Shown piece by piece: positions 39,377 through 48,963 of a stretch of 64,000 bases of DNA. Positions within the stretch are counted from its first letter, which is position 1; every line of letters begins with the position of its first letter. The stretch comes from Ruminococcoides intestinihominis (lineage in GTDB: Bacteria > Bacillota > Clostridia > Oscillospirales > Acutalibacteraceae): NCBI RefSeq assembly GCF_040096285.1, contig NZ_JBBMEY010000004.1:20904-84903 (forward strand), read 5' to 3'. The notes below the pieces were generated by a model that saw only the letters and a list, made by a program, of their open reading frames with translations, was not told the DNA's origin and did no database searches. The position numbers and the translations under genes are program-made.

Positions 39377-40651
39377 ATGAAAATCAAGAGAATTTTATCA
39401 TTAGTTCTCGCAGCTGCTATGATGGCAGTTGTATTTGTAGGCTGTACTAAATCTGAGGACACAAGTTCTAAGACTTCAAGCGCTGCAAAAACAGTAGATA
39501 TTGAAAAGAACGCAAAACTAAAGCTATGGGGCTCAGCTGCTTCACTTTCTATCCTAAAGGAACAAGCTAAGGCTTTTGAAAAGAAGTATGCTGACAAGAA
39601 TGTTAAAATCGAAGTTGTAGCACAGGAAGAAAACGATTCCGGTACACAGGTACTTAGCGACTCTGAAGCTGCTGCCGATGTATTTTCATTCCCTTCAGAC
39701 CAGCTCTCAAAGCTAACACAGGCTAAGGCTCTTCTACCTGTATATGACAACTATGTTGATGATATTAAGAAGAATCATACAGAAGCTGCTGTTGAAACAG
39801 TTAAGGGCGACCTAAACGGTAAAGAAGTTCTATATGCATTTCCACAAACAGATAACGGTTACTATCTAGTATATGATAAGTCAGTTGTATCTGATGAAGA
39901 TGCAAAGTCATGGGAAGGCGTTCTTGCTGCATGTAAGAAGGCTGGCCGTCAGTTTATTATGAATGCCGGTGATGGTTATTATGCATGTATGTTCCCATTC
40001 ACAGGTGGTCTAAAGATAGACGGTCTTAAAGGTGACGCTCAGGATATTCAGAAGTTTAACAAGTATGACGAAGATGAAGTTGCACAGACAATGTCAGCTT
40101 TCTCAGAACTTTTCCACAAGTATAAGAATACATTTGTATCTGCATCAGTCGATAAGATCAGTGCCGGTTTCTCAACAGCTAAGAGAACATGTGGTGCCGG
40201 TATTGACGGTACATGGAACGCAGCTGTTAATCAAGATGCACTAGGAAAGGATCTTGGTGTTACAGTTCTGCCAACAATTAATGTTAATGGTACAGACAAA
40301 CAGACAATTGCTATGATTGGTTATAAGTACATCGGTGTTAAGTCAGTTACTAAGTTCCCTAACGCAGCTGAAGAACTAGCTAACTACCTAGTAAGTGCTG
40401 AATGCCAGAAAACAAGACTAGAAAAGCTAGGTTGGACTCCAACAAACAAGGGTGTTGAAGTTGAAGGTAATGATGGTGTTAGAACAATGCTTGAAGAAGC
40501 TAAGACATACGTTGTTCAGGCTAACATTATCCAGGCATTCTGGGATCCAATGGCTAACCTAGGTAACAAACTTTACAAGCCAACTGAAAAAACTGATGTA
40601 GCTACAATGAAGACACTTCTAAAGGATACTTTAACAAACATCAACGGCTAA
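39377..40651 (+). CDS. Maltodextrin-type ABC transporter substrate-binding lipoprotein
   Basis: This 424-residue lipoprotein has a signal peptide MKIKRILSLVLAAAMMAVVF with lipobox VFVGC (Cys at about 24). It then has a family 1 solute-binding fold recognised from KLKLWGSAASLSILKEQAKA, AADVFSFPSDQLSKLTQAKA, and AMIGYKYIGVKSVTKFPNAA. The ATG at 39377 follows AAAGGAAGG; an in-frame start 28 codons earlier lacks a ribosome site and would put extra residues before the signal peptide. It captures oligosaccharides, most likely maltodextrins, given the permeases, amylase and starch-binding protein nearby. A hairpin separates it from the permease genes. Confidence 0.88.
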   Translation: MKIKRILSLVLAAAMMAVVFVGCTKSEDTSSKTSSAAKTVDIEKNAKLKLWGSAASLSILKEQAKAFEKKYADKNVKIEVVAQEENDSGTQVLSDSEAAADVFSFPSDQLSKLTQAKALLPVYDNYVDDIKKNHTEAAVETVKGDLNGKEVLYAFPQTDNGYYLVYDKSVVSDEDAKSWEGVLAACKKAGRQFIMNAGDGYYACMFPFTGGLKIDGLKGDAQDIQKFNKYDEDEVAQTMSAFSELFHKYKNTFVSASVDKISAGFSTAKRTCGAGIDGTWNAAVNQDALGKDLGVTVLPTINVNGTDKQTIAMIGYKYIGVKSVTKFPNAAEELANYLVSAECQKTRLEKLGWTPTNKGVEVEGNDGVRTMLEEAKTYVVQANIIQAFWDPMANLGNKLYKPTEKTDVATMKTLLKDTLTNING

Positions 40652-40685
40652 TTTAATTAGACTGTTAATTGTTAAGATTTTTAAG

Positions 40686-40716
40686 TACTGGAGATAACGG
40701 AAAGTTATCTCCAGTA
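40686..40716 (+). other. Intercistronic hairpin after the binding-protein gene
   Basis: TACTGGAGATAAC, GGAAA, GTTATCTCCAGTA: a perfect 13-base stem with a weak tail (TTTATG). In ABC operons such stems protect or partially terminate the mRNA, so more binding protein than permease is made. Confidence 0.65.
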
Positions 40717-40753
40717 TTTATGAACGGAAAATAAAGTATAAAGGAGTGACGTC

Positions 40754-42256
40754 ATGAAATACATAGATTATGTCCAGCTAAATTCTTTCCAAAAGTTTGG
40801 ATATAAGAGTAAGAATTTCTTTGTCAACTTACCACATAATCTTGCTAAGTTCTTTATTATGCTTGGTAACTTTTTCAAGAAAGTATTCTTAGGTATAGGT
40901 CACGGATTTGCAAACTTTGGTAAAAGATTTGCTAAAGGTGACTGGGCAACAAAGTTATCTTACCTTATTATGGGTATGGGTAACATTAGCAAGGGACAGT
41001 ACATTAAGGGTTTACTATTTTTAGTTATTGAAGCTGCTTATGCAATGTTCCTAATTTTCTTTGGTATCGACCAACTATCACAGTTCGGCACACTTGGCAC
41101 TCAGGAAGGTGGACTTGGTGTAGATCCGACAACAGGTGCTTATGGCTATGTTGAAGGTGATAACTCAATGCTTATCCTTTTATATGGTGTTACAACAATT
41201 GTTGTTTCAGTTGTATTCCTAGTATTCTATATTATGAATACTAAGTCAGCTATGAAAGTTCAAGAACTAAAGGCTGAAGGTAAGCACATTCCTACATTTA
41301 AGGAAGAATTAAAGCAGTTTGGTGACGAGAAGTTCCAAATTACACTTCTTTCTTTACCTTGCTTACTAATTGGTATATTTACTGTTCTACCACTTATCTT
41401 TATGGTGCTAATCGCATTTACAAACTATGACCACAGCCATCAGGTTCCAGGTCACTTGTTTACATGGGTGGGTTTACAGACATTTAGAGATGTATTCAGT
41501 AATGTTGGCGGTGCTAACATGGGTGAAACATTCCTAACACTAACTGAATGGACAATTATTTGGGCTATTTTTGCAACATTCCTAAACTATATCTTTGGTA
41601 TGATTGTTGCTCTAATGATTAACAAGAAGGGCATTAAGCTAAAGTCTCTTTGGAGAACACTATTCGTTATCACAGTTGCTGTACCTCAGTTCGTTACTCT
41701 ACTAGTTATGAACCAGATGCTACAGTTTAATGATGGTGCTATTAATATCCTACTACAGAATCTAGGTTTTTCAAGAATTCACTTCCTAGACGGTACTGCT
41801 TTAACTGCTAAGCTTACAGTTATCATTGTTAACCTATGGGTAGGTATTCCATATACTATCTTAATTACATCCGGTATTCTTATGAATATCCCTGCTGACC
41901 TATATGAATCAGCTACAATTGATGGTGCCGGTCCTGTTAAGAGTTTTGTGAAGATTACTCTTCCATATATGCTATTCGTTACAACACCATATCTAATTAC
42001 AACATTTATCAACAATATCAATAACTTTAACGTTATTTACTTGTTATCCGCTGGTGGTCCTACAACTGAAAAGTTGTACGGTGGTGCCGGACAGACCGAC
42101 TTGCTTGTTACATGGCTATTTAAGTTGACAATGAGCGAACAAGACTACAACTATGCTGCCGCTATCGGTATCCTAGTATTTGTTGTTTGTGCATCCTTGT
42201 CACTAATTACATTTAACATGACAAAATCTGCTAAGGATGAGGAGGCATTCTCATGA
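40754..42256 (+). CDS. Maltodextrin ABC transporter permease (MalF-like)
   Basis: This 500-residue inner permease subunit is longer than usual. The first 100 residues form an N-terminal amphipathic/helical extension (KRFAKGDWATKLSYLIMGMG), then come membrane helices and a long loop (about 170-200), as in MalF. The EAA loop that docks the ATPase is ESATIDGAGPVKSFVKITLP, near residue 395. The stop codon overlaps the start of the MalG-like gene (ATGA). No ATPase gene lies nearby, so a shared MsiK-type ATPase elsewhere must drive it. Confidence 0.88.
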   Translation: MKYIDYVQLNSFQKFGYKSKNFFVNLPHNLAKFFIMLGNFFKKVFLGIGHGFANFGKRFAKGDWATKLSYLIMGMGNISKGQYIKGLLFLVIEAAYAMFLIFFGIDQLSQFGTLGTQEGGLGVDPTTGAYGYVEGDNSMLILLYGVTTIVVSVVFLVFYIMNTKSAMKVQELKAEGKHIPTFKEELKQFGDEKFQITLLSLPCLLIGIFTVLPLIFMVLIAFTNYDHSHQVPGHLFTWVGLQTFRDVFSNVGGANMGETFLTLTEWTIIWAIFATFLNYIFGMIVALMINKKGIKLKSLWRTLFVITVAVPQFVTLLVMNQMLQFNDGAINILLQNLGFSRIHFLDGTALTAKLTVIIVNLWVGIPYTILITSGILMNIPADLYESATIDGAGPVKSFVKITLPYMLFVTTPYLITTFINNINNFNVIYLLSAGGPTTEKLYGGAGQTDLLVTWLFKLTMSEQDYNYAAAIGILVFVVCASLSLITFNMTKSAKDEEAFS

Positions 42257-43107
42257 TAAAAAGTTACAAGTTAAGAAGACATATCTCAAATGCCGCTGTA
42301 TATTTAATCCTTGCAGTTATGGGTATTATTTGGATATCTCCACTAGTATGGATGGTTCTTCATTCATTTAGAGGTGAAGGTACATCAGCTGTTCATTACC
42401 TAATTCCACAAACATTTACTTTCCAGCATTACATTAATCTATTTACTGATACAACAATTTTGAATTTCCCAAGATGGTTTCTTAACACTCTTGTAGTTGC
42501 AATTTTCTCTTGTATCATTTCTACATTGTCAGTTCTAATGGTTGCATACGCATTCAGCCGTTTAAGATTTAAGGCTAGAAAACCACTTATCAACATTGGT
42601 ATGATTATTGGTATGTTCCCTGGCTTTATGACAATGATCGCTATTTATTACCTATTAAAGGCTATGAGTCTTACTCAGACTCTTCCTGCACTTGTTATCT
42701 GTTACTCAGCCGGTGCAGGTATCGGTTTCCAGATTAGTAAAGGTTTCTTCGATACAATTCCAAGAGCACTTGACGAAGCTGCTACTATTGATGGTGCAAC
42801 TAAGAACCAGATTTTCTGGAAGATTATTCTTCCAATGTCAAAGCCAATTGTTGTTTACACAGTTCTAACAGCATTTATTGGACCTTGGACAGATTTTATT
42901 CTAGTTAAGATTATCATGGGTGATGCTCGTGATAACTATACAGTTTCTGTTGGTCTTCAGTTGATGGCTAGTCAGCAGTACATTTCTAAGTACTATCAGA
43001 GATTCTTAGCCGGTTCAACAGTTGTTGCAATTCCTATTACATTGTTGTTCTTGAAGATGCAGAACTACTATGTTGAAGGCGTTACAGCTGGTGGCGTTAA
43101 GGGTTAG
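42253..43107 (+). CDS. Maltodextrin ABC transporter permease (MalG-like)
   Basis: This 284-residue protein has six predicted helices. The EAA loop reads DEAATIDGATKNQIFWKIIL, followed by PMSKP. It begins four bases inside the MalF-like stop codon, so the two permeases are made in equal amounts. It pairs with the 40754 product to form the membrane channel. The family normally carries maltose, maltodextrins or related oligosaccharides, which agrees with the neighbouring amylase. A strong terminator ends the operon. Confidence 0.9.
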   Translation: MIKSYKLRRHISNAAVYLILAVMGIIWISPLVWMVLHSFRGEGTSAVHYLIPQTFTFQHYINLFTDTTILNFPRWFLNTLVVAIFSCIISTLSVLMVAYAFSRLRFKARKPLINIGMIIGMFPGFMTMIAIYYLLKAMSLTQTLPALVICYSAGAGIGFQISKGFFDTIPRALDEAATIDGATKNQIFWKIILPMSKPIVVYTVLTAFIGPWTDFILVKIIMGDARDNYTVSVGLQLMASQQYISKYYQRFLAGSTVVAIPITLLFLKMQNYYVEGVTAGGVKG

Positions 43108-43121
43108 TTTTACAAAAATTT

Positions 43122-43150
43122 ACTCCACAGATTTTTCTGTGGAGTTTTTT
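43122..43150 (+). terminator. Terminator of the maltodextrin importer operon
   Basis: ACTCCACAGA, loop of T, TCTGTGGAGT, then TTTTTG. Confidence 0.85.
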
Positions 43151-43215
43151 GTTTTTGTATTCTAGTTTATAGCAATACCCATAGATGTATAAATATCGTT
43201 AAATGACAGTTGTAC

Positions 43216-43230
43216 ATATTGCATAAATTT
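43216..43230. promoter_or_regulatory. Shared 15-base site before the amylase gene
   Basis: ATATTGCATAAATTT is identical to 39193-39207 upstream of the importer operon. It lies 46 bases before the -35 element of the amylase gene. Confidence 0.5.
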
Positions 43231-43276
43231 GGTTGTTAATTTTCTGTAAACAGTCCCTTTATATGTGGGTGTGATA

Positions 43277-43305
43277 TTGATATAGACTAAGAAAAATGGT
43301 AAAAT
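43277..43305 (+). promoter_or_regulatory. Amylase promoter
   Basis: TTGATA (43277-43282), 17 bases, TAAAAT (43300-43305). Confidence 0.6.
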
Positions 43306-43337
43306 TAATATTAAATATTCTGATAAAGGAGAAATCT

Positions 43338-44954
43338 ATGAAAAAATTAGTTGCACTGTTTATGGTGCTGGTAGTTGCATCAACTGCCGTAGTATTTTCA
43401 GGTTGTACAAAGTCAACAGAAGATTTAATGGAAAATGCAAAGGTAAATCTTCCTAAGGATAAGTACAACACTTATTACCAGATTTGGATTGGCTCATTCT
43501 GCGATTCAAATAACGATGGTATCGGTGATATTCAAGGTATTATCAGTAAGCTGGATTACATTAATGACGGTGATGACAGTACAGATACTGACCTTGGTTA
43601 TACAGGTATTTGGCTAAGTCCAATGATGCCTTCACCATCATATCACAAGTATGATGTTAAGGATTATTACAACATTGACCCTCAGTTTGGTACACTTGAT
43701 GACTTTGACCAGTTAATCAAGGAATGTGATAAGCGTGGTATTGATGTTATTATTGACTTTGTTCCTAACCATTGTTCCAGCGAACATCCTTGGTTTAAAA
43801 AAGCTCTTAAAGAAGCTGAAAAAGGCAACTTTAACGGTTACGCAAAGTACTTTAACATTAAGAAATCTTCTGAAACTGAATCAGGTTATAACTGTGACCC
43901 TGATGATAGCAGTATTATCTATGAAAGCAACTTTACTGACACAATGCCTGAATGGAACTACGACTATGAAGGTACAAAGAAGGAAATGGCTAAGGCTGCA
44001 AAATTCTGGATTGATAGAGGTGTAGCAGGTTTCAGACTTGATGCAGTTAGATACCTATATTACAATGACTATGAAAAGAGTTCAGATACTCTAAAGTGGT
44101 TCTATGACACTTGCAAGAAAGAAAAGAACGACATTTATATGGTTGGTGAAGACTGGTCATCAGATATGAACGAAGTTACTGCAATGTACAAGTCAGGTAT
44201 CGACAGTTTATTTGCTTTCCCATTTGGTGATATTAGCGGTAAGTTCCTAGGTAGTGTTATTTCCGGTTCTATTAATGATTACACAGATACACTTTTAAGT
44301 TATGAAAAGAAAACTAAGGAAGCTAATAAAAATACAATTAATGCTTACTTCCTAACTAACCATGATATGAGTCGTGTTGGTGACTCACTAACTGAGTTAT
44401 ATCAGAAAAAGATGGCTGCTGCCCTATATATGACAACACCCGGTAATGCTTTCACTTATTACGGTGAAGAACTTGGTATGGAAACATATGATGAAGGCGA
44501 TGACCCGGCAAAGAGAACTGCTATGATTTGGGATAGCGACAATCTTCCAAATGTTACTGCTAACGGTATTGACAGAGTTGAAGACAATACTGATGGTGGT
44601 GGCGTTAAGCAACAGGACAAGAACAAGGATAGTCTACTGAACTTCTACAAAAAGTTAATTAAACTTAGAAACTGTCACCCAGGCATTGCAAGAGGTACAA
44701 TCTCTGCTTTACCTGATGATTTTGATGGTGGTAGTGGTGTAGGTGGTTACTACCTAACATACAAAAACGAAAAGTATCTTGTACTTCACAACCTAGATAT
44801 AGACAAGCACAATTTTGAAATCACAGATAAATTGATTGATGATGATTACAAAATTGCCGGTATGTTTAGTGCAAAGAGTGGTAAGGTATCAATCGAGAAA
44901 AATGTACTAACTTTACCTGCTTATAGCACAATCGTTTTACATTCAACAAAATAA
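43338..44954 (+). CDS. Lipoprotein GH13 alpha-amylase-family enzyme
   Basis: This 538-residue protein is anchored at the cell surface by a lipoprotein signal (MKKLVALFMVLVVASTAVVF, lipobox FSGC). The GH13 barrel regions are DVIIDFVPNHCS (region I), GFRLDAVRYL with the nucleophile Asp (II), MVGEDWSS with the acid/base Glu (III) and FLTNHDMSR (IV). A calcium-type loop, DSNNDGIGDIQGI, lies near the N-terminus. It should cut starch-derived alpha-glucans outside the cell for the adjacent importer. I used the ATG at 43338, after AAAGGAG. No dockerin or carbohydrate-binding module is seen. Confidence 0.9.
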   Translation: MKKLVALFMVLVVASTAVVFSGCTKSTEDLMENAKVNLPKDKYNTYYQIWIGSFCDSNNDGIGDIQGIISKLDYINDGDDSTDTDLGYTGIWLSPMMPSPSYHKYDVKDYYNIDPQFGTLDDFDQLIKECDKRGIDVIIDFVPNHCSSEHPWFKKALKEAEKGNFNGYAKYFNIKKSSETESGYNCDPDDSSIIYESNFTDTMPEWNYDYEGTKKEMAKAAKFWIDRGVAGFRLDAVRYLYYNDYEKSSDTLKWFYDTCKKEKNDIYMVGEDWSSDMNEVTAMYKSGIDSLFAFPFGDISGKFLGSVISGSINDYTDTLLSYEKKTKEANKNTINAYFLTNHDMSRVGDSLTELYQKKMAAALYMTTPGNAFTYYGEELGMETYDEGDDPAKRTAMIWDSDNLPNVTANGIDRVEDNTDGGGVKQQDKNKDSLLNFYKKLIKLRNCHPGIARGTISALPDDFDGGSGVGGYYLTYKNEKYLVLHNLDIDKHNFEITDKLIDDDYKIAGMFSAKSGKVSIEKNVLTLPAYSTIVLHSTK

Positions 44955-44985
44955 TTTTTTCTACCGATATAACGGTAAAAATGAG

Positions 44986-45018
44986 GAAAGCTCTCGACAA
45001 TGGGAGCTTTCTTTTTTT
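44986..45018 (+). terminator. Amylase gene terminator
   Basis: GAAAGCTCTC and GGGAGCTTTC (one G-U) around GACAAT, followed by TTTTTTT. Confidence 0.85.
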
Positions 45019-45155
45019 ATTCTACAAAGTAAAGGAAAACAAACTAAAAAGGTACATTCACATTGTGACAAAACTGTTGTGGGCAACTGACTATAATAAA
45101 AACACAATATCAAGGATATGAAATTACCCTTATTAATATGACAGGATGTGTAAAA

Positions 45156-47477
45156 ATGACAGCAGTTAAAAAGCTACTTTCCGGTAGGTGGAATGAATTT
45201 AAAGAAAGTTCAACAGGAAAAAATATTTTGATGCAAAGCATATATTTTTTGTGTGGTGTGTTAATTTCAAGAGGTGCAGTTTTTGGGCAACTTTCTCCAT
45301 TTGGTGCTGCATATGTTGCTTCAGTTCCTTATAGAAATCTTATAACTTCAATGCTTGGTACAATCTTCGGATATGTTGTGCTTGATCCGGAAAATTGTTT
45401 TAGATACATAGCAATTGTGGTTGCCATTGGTGCTATTAGGTTTGTTGCAAATGATATTAAGAATATCAGCAAAAGCACTGCCTTTCCATCAATGGTAGCT
45501 TTTTTACCGGTATTTGCAACAGGCATTGCATTGCTTTTTTCCGATACTTCTCAGTTAAGTTCATTTGCACTTTGTACAGTTGAAGCATTAATTTCAGCAT
45601 CAGGTGCATTTTTCTTAGATAGAGCAATTTGCCTTTGTTCCTCTAGGAGAAACTTAACTTCATTTACTCAGCAAGAACTTTCTTGCATAGTAATGTCAGG
45701 TTGCATTCTGTTACTTGCACTTGGTGGACTTGGCATTGGTGAATTTTCCTTTGGTAGAGCATTAGCAGTTGTGGTTGTACTTCTTTGTGCTAAGTTTGGT
45801 GGTGTTGCCGGTGGTACAATCGGTGGCATTTCAACCGGTGTTGTGTTTTCTTTAAGTTCACTTTCACTTAGCTTTTTGTGTGGTGGTTTTGGTTTTGGTG
45901 GACTGATGGCAGGGCTTTTTTCATCTACAGGTAAGATTGGCACTGCAGTTGCATTTATATTGTCAAATATAATAATGTCTTTTTCTTCAGGTGATAAGGA
46001 CTTGATTTTTGCCTTAGCAGTTGAGTCTGTATTTGGTGCCGGGTTATTCTTTATGATACCTAATGCAGTAGGCAATGTCGTTTCGGCTTTGTTTTCTCCT
46101 TGTGATGATGTAAATAGTGGCATTGCCTTAAAAGAGAATGTTATCAGTAGGCTTAACTTTTCTTCAAAAGCCTTGAAGGATGTATCTTCTTGTGTTACAA
46201 GAGTTTCTGACAAAATGCGAGAAATGAATGTTGATTCTTTTCCTGATGTTTACTTAAATGCTAAAGCAAATGTTTGTTCAAGTTGTGGAATGAGAGTATT
46301 TTGTTGGGAAAGAGAGAAAGGTGTTTCTGAGGATGATTTTAACCGATTAACAGAAAATTTAAAGAAAAATTGCCACATAACTGTTGATGATATTGATGCT
46401 TTGTTTGTTAAGAAATGTTGTAGAAAATCTGAACTAAGTACTGCAATAAATCGGTATTATCAGTCCTACCTTATGAGTATGGAAAGTATGAGGAGAATTG
46501 ATACTATCAGAGGTGGTCTTGCAGGTCAGTTTGGTGGACTTTCGGACATATTAAAAGATATGGCAGATGAATTTTCTAAGACAGATGTGTGTGATTTAGA
46601 CAGTAGTGAGAAAATTTCCTATATGCTAAGGCAATATAACCTTATTCCTATACTTTGCAATTGTAGGATTATGGATAGTGAAATGACAGTAGAAATGGAA
46701 CTTTCCGAAAGAAGTAAAGGTTCAATTAAAAAGTCTGTACTTAGGAGAGAAGTGGAAAAATGTTGTGGCAGAAGATTTCTTGATCCGGTAACTACTATTG
46801 CTCAAGATAGAGTGAGAGTTGTACTAAACGAAAGACCACTGTACGAAACCGAAGTTGGTTCATATCAGCATATTGCAAACAATGGCAGAATGTGTGGTGA
46901 CAGTATAGTATGTTTTAACGATGATAAAGGTAACTTTGTTTCCCTAATCAGTGATGGTATGGGTACCGGTGGCAGAGCAGCAGTTGACTCTATGATGACA
47001 GTAAACCTAATGGAAAAACTAGTAAAATCAGGACTTTCATTTGATTGTGCTTTAGGGTTGACAAATTCAGCATTGATGGTAAAAAGTCAAGAAGAAAGTT
47101 TGGCTACAGTTGATGTTTCTTCAATCAATCTATTTACAGGCAGAACGGAATTTCTAAAAGCCGGTGCACCTTATACATATGTGAAAAAGAAAGGTAGGGT
47201 GATGCGAAAAGAAATACCATCAATTCCGGCAGGTATATTAAACGAAGTGTATTTTACAAAAGAGGAAACCACCCTTTCCGGAGAGGATATGATTGTTATG
47301 TTAAGTGATGGAGCTATTATGGGTGACGATAAATGGCTACTAAGTTTAATAAAGTCTTGGAATAAAGGTAGCTGTCAGGAACTTGCCGAGGCAGTTGTTG
47401 AAGAGGCTATGCGACATAATGAAGGTATAAAAGATGATGATATAACTGTACTTGCAGTAAGGTTAAAGGATAATTAA
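45156..47477 (+). CDS. spoIIE: SpoIIE, sporulation PP2C phosphatase
   Basis: This 773-residue protein dephosphorylates SpoIIAA to activate sigma-F in the forespore. There are about ten N-terminal membrane helices (to about residue 310). A central regulatory region with paired cysteines (NVCSSCGMRVFCWERE) follows, and the C-terminal PP2C domain contains metal ligands in SLISDGMGTGGRAA and MIVMLSDGAIMGD, plus KDDDITVLAVRL at the end. I preferred the ATG at 45156, with AGGATG before it, over the in-frame ATG at 45138. A TATAAT at 45092-45097 lacks a normal -35 element, as is usual for Spo0A-dependent promoters, although no clear Spo0A box is visible. Confidence 0.93.
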   Translation: MTAVKKLLSGRWNEFKESSTGKNILMQSIYFLCGVLISRGAVFGQLSPFGAAYVASVPYRNLITSMLGTIFGYVVLDPENCFRYIAIVVAIGAIRFVANDIKNISKSTAFPSMVAFLPVFATGIALLFSDTSQLSSFALCTVEALISASGAFFLDRAICLCSSRRNLTSFTQQELSCIVMSGCILLLALGGLGIGEFSFGRALAVVVVLLCAKFGGVAGGTIGGISTGVVFSLSSLSLSFLCGGFGFGGLMAGLFSSTGKIGTAVAFILSNIIMSFSSGDKDLIFALAVESVFGAGLFFMIPNAVGNVVSALFSPCDDVNSGIALKENVISRLNFSSKALKDVSSCVTRVSDKMREMNVDSFPDVYLNAKANVCSSCGMRVFCWEREKGVSEDDFNRLTENLKKNCHITVDDIDALFVKKCCRKSELSTAINRYYQSYLMSMESMRRIDTIRGGLAGQFGGLSDILKDMADEFSKTDVCDLDSSEKISYMLRQYNLIPILCNCRIMDSEMTVEMELSERSKGSIKKSVLRREVEKCCGRRFLDPVTTIAQDRVRVVLNERPLYETEVGSYQHIANNGRMCGDSIVCFNDDKGNFVSLISDGMGTGGRAAVDSMMTVNLMEKLVKSGLSFDCALGLTNSALMVKSQEESLATVDVSSINLFTGRTEFLKAGAPYTYVKKKGRVMRKEIPSIPAGILNEVYFTKEETTLSGEDMIVMLSDGAIMGDDKWLLSLIKSWNKGSCQELAEAVVEEAMRHNEGIKDDDITVLAVRLKDN

Positions 47478-47486
47478 TTAAAAAAT

Positions 47487-47513
47487 AAAAGCCACATAAA
47501 AATGTGACTTTTA
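47487..47513. terminator. Hairpin between spoIIE and the convergent glycosyltransferase gene
   Basis: AAAAGCCACAT and ATGTGACTTTT form a stem with one mismatch, with A/T runs on both sides. It is probably a bidirectional terminator. Confidence 0.6.
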
Positions 47514-47516
47514 CAG

Positions 47517-48677
47517 TTAGTTATTAGATTGATGAAGTTTTTCTTCAAGTAGTCTGTAAATGTTTTGACTGCTATTTTCTTTCTTGAAGATATGTATGTT
47601 GTTACGCATCATTTCAAGTTCTTGGTCATTGGCAATAAAGTCATTTAGCTGATGTATTCCTTCTCTGCCTTTTCTAAGGGTAAAAGCTAGGTTATGCCTT
47701 TTTAAGAACTCAGCATTGTCTTTTTCTTGACCGTCATAAGAACGGAAAATTGCCATAGGAAGTTCCTTGGCCATAGCTTCCGAAACAGTAAGACCACCGG
47801 GTTTAGTGATAATTAAATCACTGGCACTCATATAGTCCTCAATGTTGTCAACAAAGTAACATAGCTTTGTAGGAATAGTGATTTTAACTGTTGGTTCTTT
47901 TTTGTTCTTAATAACGCCACTTCTTACCATATGACGGAATGTTCTAAACAACTTTTCATTTTTACCGGTGACAACAATCAGTTGATAATCACTAGGGTAC
48001 TTGTTTAGGTTCTTGTAGATTTCAAGAATGTTAGTAACACCAAAAGAACCTGCCATCATCAGTACAGTTTTCTTGTGAGGGGAAAGTCCTAGCTGTTCCC
48101 TCATAGCATACTTATCACAATGCTTGTAGAAATCTTCATAAATCGGAATACCCAAAGGATAGATAATAGAGCAGTCAACATTGTATTGGTCTCTAAGCTG
48201 ATGAACAATATCGTTGTTAGCTACAATATAAGCATCTACAAGGTCATTAATATATGCAGCATGAGCAGCATAGTCTGTAACAATGCTAAATAACAGAGCA
48301 TTTGTACGACCTTTCTTTTTAAGGGCAGATACCATCTCTGTGCAAAAGGCATGACAGCTGATTACACAATCAGGTTTGAATTTATCAAATAACTTTCCTA
48401 ACTTTCTTGAGTAAAAAGAAGCGATACCGTGAACTGCCTTGTCTAGGAAAGACACCTTGTCTGCAGAGTTATATATTTTACCGTAAAGTCTGGGAGTTTT
48501 GTTTGCAAAGAACAAGTAGCCCTTGGTAACAATCCAATGTAAAAATTTAGAACTGTACATTAAGGCATCTTCAATAACAACCTCATTACCCTCAACAGTT
48601 TCTATTGTTTTTTTCAGAGCAAGACTGGCTCTGTGATGACCTCCACCGGTGTCGGTCAGTAATATTAACACTTTCAT
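47517..48677 (-). CDS. Diacylglycerol glucosyltransferase / MGDG-synthase-like GT28 enzyme
   Basis: This 386-residue enzyme has the MGDG-synthase-type N-terminus LLTDTGGGHHRASLALK and the C-terminal UDP-sugar site (AGSFGVTNILEIY, LIITKPGGLTVSEAMAKELP). It resembles UgtP/YpfP, which builds glucosyl-diacylglycerol as a membrane glycolipid and lipoteichoic-acid anchor. It is probably a peripheral membrane protein. I chose the ATG at 48677, where GGTG lies upstream, over the in-frame ATG at 48689 with no ribosome site. It converges on spoIIE. The sugar donor (UDP-glucose or UDP-galactose) is not determinable. Confidence 0.85.
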   Translation of the reverse strand: MKVLILLTDTGGGHHRASLALKKTIETVEGNEVVIEDALMYSSKFLHWIVTKGYLFFANKTPRLYGKIYNSADKVSFLDKAVHGIASFYSRKLGKLFDKFKPDCVISCHAFCTEMVSALKKKGRTNALLFSIVTDYAAHAAYINDLVDAYIVANNDIVHQLRDQYNVDCSIIYPLGIPIYEDFYKHCDKYAMREQLGLSPHKKTVLMMAGSFGVTNILEIYKNLNKYPSDYQLIVVTGKNEKLFRTFRHMVRSGVIKNKKEPTVKITIPTKLCYFVDNIEDYMSASDLIITKPGGLTVSEAMAKELPMAIFRSYDGQEKDNAEFLKRHNLAFTLRKGREGIHQLNDFIANDQELEMMRNNIHIFKKENSSQNIYRLLEEKLHQSNN

Positions 48678-48963
48678 TTTATTCACCATATAAATTTCTA
48701 ATACTAATTATATAAAAAAATATCGGACTTTTCAACAAAACTACAATAATGATACTTCTTTTTATATAAATAATTTGTCATTATATGTAACTTCCCTAAA
48801 AACTAATGTTTTAGCTAATATATCTTTGTCATTAATTCGACAAAAAGTTACAAGGTTGTCACTTTAATTTTTCGGTTTATTGTAGTATTCTTATATGTAG
48901 GACATTATACGATTATTAAGAAATGATTAAGAGAAAGAGAATATGTAAGAAGGAGAGCTTTCT

